Below are positions 22,020 through 34,220 of a stretch of DNA of 64,000 nt, piece after piece. Origin of the DNA: Ochotona curzoniae (taxonomy: Eukaryota; Chordata; Mammalia; Lagomorpha; Ochotonidae); contig NW_024466512.1 of NCBI RefSeq assembly GCF_017591425.1, forward strand, positions 15,999,001 to 16,063,000, read 5' to 3'. The notes beneath the pieces were generated by a model. That model saw only the letters and a program-made list of their open reading frames with translations, had not been told where the DNA came from and ran no database searches. Position 1 is the first letter of the stretch. Every line of letters starts with the position of its first letter. The translations under genes were made by a program, and so were the position numbers.

Positions 22020-22165
22020 GAGAAAAACTAACCTTATTGTCTATCTAAGAAGGAAGAATTAAGCCATTTATTTTTAGAATAATTGGCTAGTAAATGAATA
22101 ATGAATAGAAATTAAGAATTGAACTCAAACCTGTTTGACTCCAAAACTTGTCTCAGGTTTAGACA
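22020..22165 (-). mobile_element. MIR-like SINE, antisense
   Basis: GAAATGAGAAAAACTAACC, then GGCTAGTAAATGAATAATG, then GAATTGAACTCAAACCTG and TTTGACTCCAAAAC follow the antisense MIR order (GAGGAAACTGAGG, AGCTAGTAAGTGGC, GATTTGAACCCAGG, CTGACTCCAGAG). Confidence 0.6.
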
Positions 22166-23307
22166 TTTGAGCAACCCAATTGCTGGGTGTAAGTGCTTTG
22201 AACGTAGCTTTCCTTTCATTTGTCTCTGCTCCAGGAAATTGCTGCTCTGTGCACACATGGCCTGTTTCCATACATCCCCAAGGTCTCTCAGTGTTTGAAG
22301 AAAATGAGCCAATTCTGGAAGTATGTGGCTATTTACTGCAAATGGTGATGGTCACTCTTTGAGTAGAAAGCAGTTGTTGCCTTTGACTTATTACCTCACA
22401 AGCTGTGCTTATCTCAGGATGATGTGGCTGAGATCCTGTCCCTTTTGCTGCGTATCAGGCAACAGCCCACCTGGAGATTTATTGTGCATTGGCTGTAGTA
22501 CTGTGAAAAGTCCGTCTTTCAATCGTGGGGAAAGCAAGGTGGTAAATCCAGGTATGAATTATCACAGGGTAGTGAGGTGATCCCTAACCTTGTTAAAGCA
22601 AAGCTGGTGATAAAGCATGGAGGATGTGTTTCTATGTAACTCAGGCACTGGAATTTCCTTTATGGAGGGAAATACTTAAAGGTAAAATTCAGTGTTTAGT
22701 TCAGAGGTCAGAACCCAAGAACTTTGGAGAAAAGGCCTAGTACCTCTGTGTGGATGCAGAGTAATAGCATGTCTCCAGGGAGGAAGCTAACAAGGGCAGA
22801 TGTTAGATGCGTTAAGTAGGAGAATACATTTAGGAGGTCCTGGGTTATGAGGCTGCTCAAATGTTGTTTGGAGAGGAGAAACAGGCTGCTTTACTGGTTC
22901 TGCAGTGAGTGATATGACAGCAGCTGTATGAAGTGACTCATGTGAGTTGGGAATGTGCTGGGAGGTTGATTAAAAATGAACGAAAGAGCAGATATGAGTG
23001 AGGCCGTTGCCTTTGACTTTCCGCAGTGTGTTCACGGTCCTTGATCTGTTAGTATGGGTGTGAAACTTGGTCTGCTGGTTACTGTTTATGATGGCCCAAA
23101 GATCAACCGCTTATTACCCGTGAGGATTGGAATGTTATGTTCATTCTTTGCCAATCAAAGATTGCCATGGTTAGGAAGAAAGAGAGACTAGCCAAGGATG
23201 ACAACTGCCTTTGGCAAATCTACTAAAGATGTGATGGTTACTTCCTGGAGAAAATCAAGTTTATGAAGTAGGAAGTACGAGTTCGTTCACTTACTTGTGA
23301 TGATCAA
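22166..23307. other. unique sequence, nothing recognised
   Basis: 1.1 kb with no supported gene. A region rich in AGGAAGC and GAGGAGAAACAGG near 22780-22990 may be a very old repeat, but I cannot name it. Confidence 0.4.
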
Positions 23308-23570
23308 ATACGTGTTGAGTAAGTACTTATGATAGCAATTATGGCAATGCAAAGGTAAGCGGGATCTTGTCTTCAAGTCCTTGGTCCCGTTGAAGAGAAA
23401 CAGAAAGCAGATGATAACAATAAGCTGGGCATTCCAAGGGAGAGAAACAGCGCACAAAGTGAGACTATGGATGAAGGGGAGTTATCCTCCCCTGAGAGGT
23501 CAGGGAGGATTTCTCAGAGAAGAACTGATGAAAAAACAAAGATTTGTTTTGTGCACATGATCTAAAAAAC
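23308..23570 (+). mobile_element. L2-like ancient LINE 3' fragment
   Basis: The pattern TGTTGAGTAAGTACTTATG, GGATCTTGTCTTCAAG, CAGATGATAACAATAAGC and GAGAGGTCAGGGAGGATTTC follows the order I associate with mammal-wide L2 3' regions (TTATTGAGCACCTACTATG, CTGCCCTCATGGAG, GGAAGGCCTCTCTGAGGAGG). Diverged; the family name is from memory. Confidence 0.45.
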
Positions 23571-23734
23571 TTAGTTTGGAATGCCTGTCTCCCACATTGT
23601 CTATGCTTCCTTGGGGAAAATAGATGTAAATCTAATAGAAGTGATGTGAAGGTTGTGTCAGCCAACCTGAAGTAAGACATGGAGTAAGAGCCAGTAAAAA
23701 TGGATCGAGTAATCACGTACATGCAGCGAATTGT

Positions 23735-23835
23735 CACTTTATAGATGAGGAGATGGAAGCTCCGCAGAAATTTGCCCGGTGGTTCCACATCCAGGCCACA
23801 TAATGTAGTGCTAACCTAGTCCGTCTGACACAAAT
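23735..23835 (-). mobile_element. MIR-like fragment, antisense
   Basis: CACTTTATAGATGAGGAGATGG, AAATTTGCCCGGTGG and CTAGTCCGTCTGACAC follow the antisense MIR order of TTACAGATGAGGAAACTG, ACTTGCCCAAGG and CAGTCTGACTCC. Confidence 0.65.
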
Positions 23836-24621
23836 TCCAGGGAGAGTTGTGTAGTTTCTATGAAAAGGACAATGGGTGTACCTGAAAATCCGTCAGTTAC
23901 ATGAGATGCAGCTTTCTCATACTCTGTTTTCACAGCCGTTCAAATGACTCAGCAGTGTAAATTTTACTTTTAGTAACTATTGATCCATCACTTCTCATGT
24001 GAAACTTAAAAAGCTGTACAATGTGGAACACATGCCTGATGCCGTCTCTTGAAACCCCCATCTTTATTGCTGTGCACGTTTTCCGTTCTCTAAGGTGTAT
24101 CTACATATCTATTTTAGAAACTATTTTAAAGGATTGCAAAGGAGTAGCTAGAGCACGTCATACAATGCACACATTTGAAAATAAAAATCCACAAAAGACT
24201 CAAGTGATATGATAAAGATATATTTATTACATTTCTTCCTGTTTGATGGAAGTATAGTTTTAACTGTTTCAATATTTTCACAAGTTTGGAATTGTTATAA
24301 CCTTGTCACTTAGTCTTTATAGTAGTGTTATAAAACAGCCTAAGTATGCAAATGTGACGTCACTCAACGAACCATGAAAACAGGTCATTCCTCCATAGAA
24401 ACACATACTGGAGGTCCACATGAAATAAAAGTTTCAGTAGGAGAAAAACTTTAAACAGTTGAAGCAGTTCGAGGGAAAATGGAGAAGTTAAATGTAGTCA
24501 TGGACCCATGGGGCGAACAGAGAGTCCTGGAGGCAGATGTGGAATGAATATTTTAGCATATGATATGAGCAACAAAAAGGTGATCTGAATTTCTGTTGGT
24601 GTGCACATGAACTGGACATAA
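23836..24621. other. unique AT-rich sequence, nothing recognised
   Basis: No gene or repeat supported. Confidence 0.5.
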
Positions 24622-24986
24622 TATTTCTTCAAATTTATTTTTTTAAAGATTTATTTTATTTTTATTACAAAGTCAGATATACAGAGAGGAGGAGAGACAG
24701 AGAGGAAGATCTTCCATCCAATGATTCACTCCCCAAGTGAGCTCAATGGCCGATGCTATGCTGATCCAAAGCCAGGATCCAGGAACTTCTTCTGGGTCTC
24801 CCACATGGGTGCAGGGTCCCAAAACTTTGGGCCGTCCTTGGCTGCTTTCCCAGGCCTGAAGCAGGGAGCTGGATGGGAAATGGCACAGCCAGGATTAGAA
24901 CCGGCGCCCATATGGGATCCCGGAGCATTCAAGGCGAGGACTTTAGCTGCTAGGCCATGCTGCCGGGCCCTATTTCTTCAAATTTA
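24622..24986 (-). mobile_element. young CSINE, antisense, 16-bp target duplication
   Basis: Full-length antisense C-repeat at about 24638-24970. The minus strand starts GGGCCCGGCAGCATGGCC, with an A-box-like TGGCCTAGCAGC and an intact B box (complement GGATTAGAACC at 24892-24902). The body and AATAAAAATAAAATAAATC tail follow. The duplication TATTTCTTCAAATTTA at 24622-24637 and 24971-24986 is perfect, so it inserted recently. With its pol III boxes it is among the best preserved copies here. Confidence 0.95.
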
Positions 24987-25167
24987 AACTGAAAATGAAC
25001 ACACATTCATATTTCTTCAGTAATTATTCAGTAGAAGCAATAATTGGTATCAAAATAGTATATCACAAGGTCTTGTGGTAAAAAAGGACAAAATGTAGAA
25101 AAATGCATGGAAAGTAAAATGTTTTAAAAACCACATTTTATAATTTATTAGGCTATTTTCCCCTATT

Positions 25168-25491
25168 TAAAAAGTATTTATTTATTTGACAGGAAGAGTT
25201 ACAGAGAGGAAATGAGAAGGGGATGTATTAGGCAGAGGGAGAGAGCTCTTTCATTTTCCGGTTTGTTCCCCTCATTGCCACAATGGCCATAGTTGGACCA
25301 GTCTGAAGTCAGGATCCAGATTATTCCCAGTTTTCCAGCTGGGTACAGGGTCTCAAGGACTTAAAATATCTGTTGCTTTCCTAGGCACGTTAGCAGGGAG
25401 CCGGATCAGAAGTCGGGCAGCGAGGTGTCCAACCGGTGTCCGCATGGGATGCCTGTTCAACAGGTGGCAGCTTTACTTGCGGTGCCTCAAT
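25168..25491 (-). mobile_element. old CSINE, antisense
   Basis: Tail complement TTAAAAAGTATTTATTTATTTG, a GA-rich part, then GTCTGAAGTCAGGATCCAG, TTAGCAGGGAGCCGGATC and a diverged head ending near GGTGCCTCAATG. Much older than the copy 200 bp upstream. Confidence 0.75.
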
Positions 25492-25566
25492 GTTATTCCC
25501 TATTTCAGAATCTTGTGGTTATATTCTGTTGCTTGGTTATCTCGGTATGTAAAGTTTAGTCATGAT

Positions 25567-25896
25567 TTTTTTATTATAAAGATTTACTTATTTATTGTGC
25601 AAGTGGGAGTTAGAGAGGGAGAAAGAAAGATTTTAACTGGATCTTTCACCTACTGTTTCATTCCCCAGATGGCTTCAGTTGCCAGCGCTGGGCCTGGCCA
25701 AAGTCAGGAGTCAGGAGCTGGGTTTCTCACATAGCTGCTAGGGTCCCCTAAACTTGGACTAGTTTTTACTGCTTTCCTCAGGTCAATAGCAGGGAGCTGC
25801 ATGAGAAATGGAACAACCTGGACTAGAACCTGTGCCCATATATGTTGCTGGCATCACTGGCAGTGTCTTTACTCACTATGCTACAATGCTGGGCCC
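25567..25896 (-). mobile_element. CSINE, antisense, intermediate age
   Basis: Antisense C-repeat with tail complement AAAGATTTACTTATTTATTG, body AAAGTCAGGAGTCAGGAGC and AGCAGGGAGCTGCATGAG. The head ends in CTATGCTACAATGCTGGGCCC. It lies 75 bp from the previous copy, in the same orientation. Confidence 0.85.
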
Positions 25897-28800
25897 AGAA
25901 TTATTTGTTAATTTCCTATTTTTTGCAGTTGAGGCTTTTACATATTTATACAATGCTATTATCCCAACATTGCTATATCAAAACATTTAGTTAAGTGGAA
26001 TCATTTTGTAAGTATAAACATTTCTCATAATAATTTCAATTTGGGTTTGATCATTTCAGATAATTTGAAACACTTTTGATTGATTTAAATATATTCACTC
26101 AAAATAGCTGTATGCCTTTTTAGGTTTTGTTTTCTCTGTCTTTTAGAATAACATTTTTTTTTACACGGGGGTGGAAGAAAACTGTGCTACACTGAGCTGA
26201 CACAGATGCTCTGATTAGCTCTGTGTTCATGGTTCCATTTTTAGTCCCAGTCTGTTAGCTGTGCCTCTGTGACTTTTACCATCTTCATTACATTGATACA
26301 ATGAGTATAAACTTGCAATTTTAATTTTGAAGAAAACTAAATGTGGAATAATTTATAGCAAACTCAGAGATTGGTTCTAATTACAAGTCCTTTATAATTT
26401 CCCTTCCTGGCATTTGGGCTTGGTTAGTGAAACCTGAAGCAGTCCTTACCCGTTTTTGGAAACTAATTATAAAGAGAAGCTGTATTTTTTTTTTCCAAGA
26501 CGGAATCGTTCTTTCAGTTACCATGTCTATAGCTTTTCTCTCTAAAAATCACACAATATTTATTCTTATTCCCTTATTTAGATATATGCATCACAGCTTT
26601 ATTGAAGATGAGAGAAATGAATAAAAAGCCTTTTAGTACAATCCATGCCAAGAAGGAGGCCTCCTTGGGTGAGAAAAGGATGAGACACAGTGAAGGGGCC
26701 AGTTGTAGAGCATAGGGGGCGGGGGTGGTTTGGTTGGCAAATAGAGAAATTTTCTGTGGCTCTTTGAGTGTCACAGGTTTTTATATCAGGTGTTATTATA
26801 CTTCTGCTGTGCCAAGCACTTCAGTGAATGCCCAGCACAAAGAGATAGAATTAAACAACGCCATGCTTACTGAACTGCTATCATGTGTTGGACTCTTTAT
26901 TCATGTAATAGCTGGTGTATAAATCTGGGACCACTTAAGTATCACTGGGCCTTAAAGATTTTCAAAGTTCTTGTGAGTCTGTTAGCAAAGCAATACATAT
27001 GTATGAGAATTCAGCAGGGAATATGTGATAGCGTTTACAGCATCCTCTCGGTGAGGACACTGTACTGTTCTCCAGTTAGCTCAAACATTAGTTAGTTCCT
27101 TATGTTAATGTGCAGCCAAGCAAGAAAAGTTGTTCATTAAATCAAGAAACATAAAAAAAAAAAAGCCTATTTTACTTCTAACGTGGAAAGAAGAGGAATT
27201 TGAATATGAAAGATAAGAGGGAGATCAGGATATGAAATACGGGAGAGCCTACAAAGTGATGGAAAAACTAGCATGTGATCAACATTCACTATGACAGTCT
27301 TAAGTTTATGAATGGTTTCAGTCTTTGTCTGATAGGTTTTTTTTTTGAAAACCAGTGTTTGGATACGTTATTTGGATTTTGAATACATGAAGCTGTTATA
27401 TAAGCTGTGAACCAGAAGGTGGTACATGTGACAGATGATGAGTTTACAGATTGTGAAAACAGGAAGAAATCTCTTGCATATAGTGAAGCAGATACAAGCC
27501 ATTGCATACATGTTCTCCAAAGAAACACTACATTGTGCTCCAGTAAGAGCACTTGATAGTGCCATTTGTCCTTCATATGTCACCCTAAATTCACGTGGTA
27601 ATTGAGCTGAGTATGTTGGATAATTGACTTTGTCCACAGGAAAAGCAAATAAACTTCTCACTTCATCATTACAGAAGGAGGCTTCGGAGGCGGGCCTTGT
27701 TCTTTAGATTTCTATATGACAAACTGGGGAGTAGTGAAGTTATCTTCCTTGAAGATCGCCTTTCAGAGGTCAGATTCTTGAGAAAGACATTCTTGCAATG
27801 CTGTCTAATGTTCAAAAGGATCTATATGCATCTCAAGGAGACAAAGGACTTTACACGGTAGGTCCTCCACAGCAATCATGAAGGAGACGAGGACAAGTCT
27901 TTTCCTTTATGTTCAACAGGGTGAGCTAAGCATATTCCTTCTCCGTTTACATTTGCCCTTATAAGAGCAAATCTGAATTGAAAGCGGATAACTCTTACAT
28001 TGCATAAAGGCTCTGAGGTTGAGGCATAGAGGATATAAGCCCCTGGCTTCTGCAAATCATGGGATAGATGTGTAGTGTTTCAAGGAGATGTTGTCAGCTG
28101 GGCATTCAACACTATCTGTCTAGCCGTCATCTGGGTAGCACAAGGATGTTTCATAGTACCACGTGACACAGGCTAAAGGACACAGTCTCAGACCTTAATT
28201 GCTTTGGGAACTCAAGAGTACAAGAGCATTCTTCCTCTGCCTCTTAGCTTTGTATTTAACTGATTTTTATATTGTCTATTTTAATTTGGTGGTTAAAGGA
28301 GCACCAGAAACCTCAGGTCCAAGTCCAAGGCATGGGATACTATCGATAGAAGTATCTTCGTTTGCACGGTGGGTCAGGCATGAGTTCTAGCTTTGTAGAG
28401 CTCTCACTGCTGAGCCTAGATCAGATGTCAACTGAACTATTTACTGGAATTAAATGCAGGGTTAGATGCTGTTGTTTGCAAGCCCTGGTTCACGTGGTTA
28501 TCCCTAAAACCAATGTTGGATTCTTCCAACCTCCACTTTAAGTTAAGCAGTGGGGTTAGGGGTGCTGAAAGTTCTATAAAGGAAAATCAGGTATCAGAAA
28601 CTGAAATGATAGATATTGTGCCTACTAAGCAACTCCCATCCACAGCCAATGGGCAATAACAAAATTTGCTAATTTGTTTACTATTTTTGCTCAGATTTTA
28701 GAAATTTTTGATAGCTTATGAGCCACGTAAAGGAACATTTCTAGGGTATGTATGTATGTATCTATTCTCACCTCTGCCAGTAACCTGGACTTGAGTTTAA

Positions 28801-29637
28801 ATGGAAAGTTCAACTTTGAAAATTGCTTTTACTGAATTAACTGTAAATGTACTTTAGTACAGCAAATCATCATAAAAGAAAATATCAAATCCAGCATAAA
28901 TGTAAAACTTAAAATATGAGGTAATGAGAACTTACTGAAAAACCTCTAAGACCACTTTTCCTTTTTTTTTCTTCTCAAAAGGAGGATTTATCATTTATAA
29001 TTAAAATGCGTTAGATCCCAAATGCAATAAAACATCCAGTATGCCTTTGCAAGAAAAAGTGAAATAAATTTGGAATTCCTACCTCAGAGTTTTTTTTTTT
29101 TTCTTTTAGAGTGTAGGGTCATAAAACAGGTGCTGGTAATCATAGAATCTTTTTGCATAAACAGTAGCTACATTGCCTGGATACAGAAAGTTAAGTAGAA
29201 CAGCAATATCAAGTTTGAATAAAACTGTGTTTATTACCAGTGTCTCTACAGTGAAACAAGAGGTTAACTGTCTTCCTGGACATGATTTAAAGGAGGTGAA
29301 TGGAAGCAAAGAATCAGGAAAAACGAGGCCCTCAGAGTCAACTGCAAATTGAGAGGATGAATTCTGAATTTTATTCAGGCTGTTGGGTCTGCACATATTT
29401 CTATGCTATTGCCAAGAAATCTTGAGTAAATCAGGACAGGGCCACATAAAAGCAAAGAATGCTGCAGACAACTTTAGTAAAAGTCAAAACTCCGCTAGAA
29501 TGTTGGAAAGTCATATTAGTTTTTCAAAACTGAGTTCTAAAGACGATTCTGAACATTGGCCAAGTGGAGGGAATTCTAATAAGAAACCCAATTTTATTTT
29601 AAAAAAGAAGCCGAGTTTTGAAACTGTAGTACTTTCT
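25897..29637. other. 3.7-kb unique AT-rich block, no gene seen
   Basis: No supported exon or RNA gene. A possible MIR-like trace lies at about 26200-26330, and a (TATG)n microsatellite at 28745-28763. Several 60 to 97 codon frames exist, none with a recognisable protein. Confidence 0.45.
28745..28763. repeat. short (GTAT)n microsatellite
   Basis: Four to five GTAT units in unique sequence. Confidence 0.9.
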
Positions 29638-29963
29638 ACATTTTATTTATTTATTTGAAAGTCAGAATAATAGAGAGATAGGCTCTTCTGTCTGCTGGTT
29701 CATGAACTAAATCACGACAACAATACGATAGTTGAGGCTGGACTGGGCTGGGTTGGGCTGGACTGAAGCCAGGGTGGGGGTTTCACCAGCATCTTCCTCA
29801 CTGGGTGTTGGGGCCCCAAATATGGGCTATTTCACACTATTTTCCCAGGTCCATTAGCAGGGAGTGATTTGAAAGTAAAGTAGCTGGCACTCGAACAAGT
29901 GCTCGTATGGGATGGCTATATAGGTAGGTGGTGGCTGAACCTGCTGGGTTACAACACTGGCAC
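29638..29963 (-). mobile_element. old CSINE with GGGCTGGACTG expansion, antisense
   Basis: Tail complement TTTTATTTATTTATTTGAAAG, then a body containing a local run of GGCTGGACTGGGCTGGG-type 5/10-bp units at about 29737-29766. Then GTCCATTAGCAGGGAG and a head ending CTGGGTTACAACACTGGC. The small internal expansion is not typical of other copies here. Confidence 0.75.
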
Positions 29964-31989
29964 CGCAAGTGCCTTTTTGAGGTTACACAGTATATCCTTA
30001 ATACTTGAGGCAGTGATATTTTTAGAAAGATTGGTGGGCTGAAATTGTGAGAGGCCATTCTGAATATGCAGGTGGAAAATGGGGAATGGGCTCAACCTTG
30101 TGTTCATCATTTTATGAAAATTGATAAAATTGGAAGATTTTTCTTAGCACATTTTTCTTTGGTTTTTGGTGAGAATACATCCCACTTTGTCTTAAATACT
30201 AGGTTTGTAGTGCAAGTTTCTTGTTTTGTTTTCAAGTAAAGCAGAGGTTGGCACTTTTCTTTTAATGCAGAATTAACTGAGAAAGGATGGTTGGGGAACC
30301 AGATGAAGAAGCTAGAATCCAACTCAGCTGCTTTTGGCGCCGTGGAGTGCTTGGCTGCAACAGTTGTGTCTGGATCCAGAATATCCGGTCGTTAGGAGGT
30401 GGCTTTATGAGCTCTCATGTTGATCAGTATGCAGCTGCCAAAATGTAGCAACTGACTAGGGATATGAAAGTCATTCTGGTACAGGATCTCCCTCAGCTAA
30501 AAAGAACTAGTGCCCTGATAACTTCCTTGTCATTTCTACTAAAGCTGGGCACTGTAATTCCATACCTTCCCTTAGCAAGACAGCAATGGGCAGGAGGCTA
30601 GCAGAATCAAAGACGAATGAGCACAGCCATATGGATAGGATGGAAATAAAAGATGATGAGGGCAGACTCAAGATAATGGTATCCGCGTGTCATCATGGTA
30701 ACACAGCATGCAGAGTGAGGATGGGTGACAATAGGAGAAGGCGAGTCACAAAGGATTCTTCAAGATGTATGCTCTGAATCTTGAAATGTGAAAAAAAACA
30801 AAGAAAATAAAACATGAGTTTTCCCAGGTTTTAAAAATATATGTACATTTACAAACATATGTAGTTTTAAAAACATTTAAGTATTTTAATAGTAAATATC
30901 CATTGGTCCAGGTTTTTTGATCCATGTAGAGAAAGAAAGCCATTTGTAGTTTCTCTTAGTAGAGATTGTTCAGAAATTCTTTGCTGGATTTGGCAGTTAG
31001 TGTCACTTACCTAAACCAATCTCCAGAATTGTGCTTGCAGAGCTGATTTCCAGACGTTTCCCCCAACATTTCCACAACTAGGTCATGAGAGCCACAAAGG
31101 TAAATGAAACCTCCCAGTCGCTGTAGCCTTGGGGCTCATAGCTTAGTAGCAGATGCAGAAATAGCCGATTCTTGATGGCCCTGAGCATTTATTCACAACT
31201 CTTTTGTGTTTCACTAAACGGAGGTTCAGGCTATTCTAAGAATTTGTCAAGTGTGAATTTCTCAGGATAGTGAGTCAGGAAGGCCCACAGTCAATTAAGA
31301 AGCAGGAGAAGCTTCTATGGAGCCAGGTGGGCAGCCACCAGTGCCTCCAGAGTTATTTCTTTGTCATCAGAAAATGTCCTTACCGCTGGCAAGGTAAAAT
31401 AGGCATACGAAGAACTCACTTCAAGGGGCTCATCAACAACCAGCTCCAGTACCAATGACTTAACCTTCTCCTCCATGCACAGCACTGGCAGAACTGTATT
31501 GTTTCTTTAGGGCAGAGAATATGTCAGCTCAAAGATTCGTTTTTGGAGAAAGGCAGTATTTTCTGCCTTGCACAGCCTACACTGAATAATGGGAGCCTTA
31601 GTATCTTTAGAACATTTCTTACCAGACCTGGTTAAGTATGTATGTCTGTGGCTGAATATGAAAACCCTCCTGTTATCAGTCACTCAATGTTTTTCCTAAT
31701 AGGTTCTTCATTTCCCTAGGGTGAGCTGCGGAAAATGAGCCCACTTTTGTACAGATGCTATTTGTGTGATAGTGATGTTTTAGAATAAAAGTTATGGGGA
31801 GAAAATATTTATTTTTCTTTGTTTCAAAGCTTGCTTTGGAAAGATATTTGAATTTTAGAACCATGTAATACATCAATAGAGTCTTCCTAAAAGTATTTCT
31901 TACATGCAGTGTTCTTCAAGTAAGTCTTGAACTACCCCAGTTCATGTGTTGATGTAAAAGAACTTTAGAATGTGAATGTATTTGAAGGC
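29964..31989. other. 2-kb unique sequence, no gene seen
   Basis: Short frames at 30586-30777 and 31270-31458 look non-genic. I find no repeat I can name. Confidence 0.45.
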
Positions 31990-32268
31990 AGGCTTTTTAA
32001 GGGCTAATTAAGATAGAACCAGGTCATTAACGGAGGCCTGCATCCAATGTGACAGGCCTACTTAAAAAGAGATTTGGACACACAATGTGGCATGGGGGCA
32101 CCATCTGAAGGCACAGGGGAGCATCTATAAGCTGAGAAGAGGGGTGTTCGAAGGCAGGAACCCTGCTGACACTTTGATCTTGGACTTGCAGCCCCTGGAA
32201 CCAAGAGGAAAATAATTTCTGCTTGAGTTGCCTAGCTTGTGTGCTCTGTTTGAACCACCATGGTAAAC
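31990..32268 (+). mobile_element. MLT1-like MaLR LTR 3' part, plus strand
   Basis: GGTCATTAACGGAGGCC, ATCCAATGTGACAGGCC, AGATTTGGACACACAATG, GAAGGCACAGGGGAGCATC, GATCTTGGACTTGCAGCCCC and GAACCAAGAGGAAAATAATTTCTG follow the standard order of an MLT1-type LTR. The 5' portion is missing. It is old and solitary. A 66-codon frame just downstream is incidental. Confidence 0.8.
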
Positions 32269-32847
32269 GAACGCATATCAAAAGAAGCAGGCACTTTCAG
32301 TTTGACTCCAACTGGGCGCAAGATGAACTCAGGATCTTATGTTCCCGAGCTGCGATTTTACAGAGATATCTGTGACACAACCGAATGGAAACTGTCTCCT
32401 CTTCACACGGTGGCCGAGCCTTTCTGTAGAGATGAGCGTTTGCTTTTGCTCACTGTGTGACATGCTCTGTGGTGATTGGATTTGCTAACCCTTGGATTTA
32501 CTATGCACCAAATCCGGAATCTGACATTTGTCGCTTCCAGTAGTTAGCTTGGTGTTGTTAGAGATGCCAACCTAAAAGATTGCATTTCAGGGAGAAACGT
32601 GTTGATCACAGAATGAAACTGATGATTACCATATAAAGTGAAGCTGTACATGCACTGAAATTCAAAATGCTTGGAGGTAAAAGAAGTAGGTATCTCCAGT
32701 TTAACCAGGAAATTGAAATATATGCTAGTGGTTCAACCTCTGCTTGACAGTGATGGCTAGTCTCAAAACTGGGGAGTCTGGGTCTCCAGCGTATTTGCGT
32801 CATGCTTGCATGCAGTGTTGAGTTGTCCACATTAAAAACAGAAGTTG
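32269..32847. other. no feature seen
   Basis: Unique sequence between an LTR fragment and a SINE. Confidence 0.45.
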
Positions 32848-33141
32848 GAGGGCAGCTGTTTAATATTCCCTATCAGAGTGCTGGTTTGAGTTCCTGTTCC
32901 TTTGCTTCTGATCTGGTGTCTTGCTAACGTGCCCAGGAAGACAGGTGATGGCTCAAGTCCATGTGTTTCTATCACCCCTAAGCATGCCTAGATGGACTGC
33001 CTGCCTCCTGGCTCTGGCCTAACCTAGCCGTGGCTACCACAGGAACCTGAGGGAGTCAACCAGAACGTGTTCAATCTCTGCCTGTTTTGTCCCTGTCTTT
33101 CTCTCAGCCACTCTGCCTTTCAACTAAAAATAAGCAAATCC
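32848..33141 (+). mobile_element. old CSINE, plus strand
   Basis: Plus-strand C-repeat of the older form. The head remnant (GAGTGCTGGTTTGAGTTCC) leads to CTAACGTGCCCAGGAAG, ACAGGTGATGGCTCAAGTCC, GCCTCCTGGCTCTGGCC and a TCTTTCTCTCAGCC tail ending AACTAAAAATAAGC. One of only six plus-oriented copies in the window. Confidence 0.8.
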
Positions 33142-33990
33142 TGAAGAAGTCAGCTTGTAAAACTAAATCAGCCTTAACTTTGCTTGAACACAACCTTTAA
33201 CTCTTAGGTCATGTGAGGCCTCACATTGGCAGAATCCAGGGGATTGCAGTCCCCACATGACTGGATAAGGGTCCCTCCCTTAAGGGAGGCCCTATAAATC
33301 TGTAATCAAAATTGTGTCCAAAGGTATTTCTGATGTGCTCTGAAAAGTGATGAATGAGGAGGAAAAAATACAAACAAGGGTGGACCCCAGGGCCACACCA
33401 ACAAGAAATTGTTTTTTGAGGCTTTTAGTTTACAAGTTTCTCCTGCTCTCATTATTTTCTCTTTTCCTTCTTTTCTGTCATTATCTGAAAGTGGTAGGAG
33501 ACATTGCTTCTAAAAAGCCCTGCAGCACTCACACAGGTCCAATATGCATTTGAAAGACAAGGGGCTGATGGTGAGTGGGCCTAAAGGAAGGCAGTAGGGA
33601 AAGCAGTACTCTTTTGTGCTCACAACATGAAGCTCAGCAAGGGGAGAGTTAGGACCGCACCCCAGGCCTCATTGTCGTTTATAACACAGCCTAACACTAT
33701 TCAGTCCCGACAACAAATCTTAATGATCACCAGCTGTGCTGACTCCAGATAGACTGCAGAGGATTTGCTCCCTGCAAACACGGAGCTTCTGCTCCACGTG
33801 AAGACTCTGATACAACATCAGTCATAATATGCAGAGTAAATTGTAAATAATATGCAGGCATCCCTACTTACAAGGTACTTTCTTGGAATCTTTGTGGTAA
33901 ATGGCCCTAGGGATGCCATGTGGGTCAGGATCTGGAGAGTGGGCGTCAGTTAAGCTGGAGGTGACTTGAGAAGGGGAAAAATGTATCAGT
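33142..33990. other. unique sequence, nothing recognised
   Basis: Contains CCCTTAAGGGAGG at about 33275 followed by CCTATAAATC, a TATA-like word without other promoter support. No gene seen. Confidence 0.4.
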
Positions 33991-34220
33991 GGAAGACTCT
34001 AGAAGATGCCTGACCCCTACCACCATGGCAATGGGAATGATGCAAAGGTGAGAGGCAGAGAGCAGAGTGGATGGTTCAGGTGCTTGAAGCTTAGAGAGAA
34101 GGTGATATATGGTTTGCAGGAAGACTGCAGAGACAAGCAGTATCTGGATTCCTGTGAATTTTTATGTTTTCCCTTAGGAGTAATGAGGAGCCATTGGAAT
34201 GTTTGTTTTAGGATGGGAAA
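33991..34220 (+). mobile_element. L2-like ancient LINE fragment
   Basis: GCAAAGGTGAGAGGCAGAGAG, GGTGATATATGGTTTGC and AGGAGTAATGAGGAGCCATTGGAATG resemble the mammal-wide L2 layout (GCAAAGGCCCTGAGG, TAGGGCCTTGTAGG, GCAATGGGAAGCCATTGGAGGG). Named from memory and diverged. Confidence 0.5.

Noticed and set aside
33270..33300. TATA-like CCTATAAATC as a promoter
   Set aside because: Single word without other promoter parts or a downstream transcript unit.
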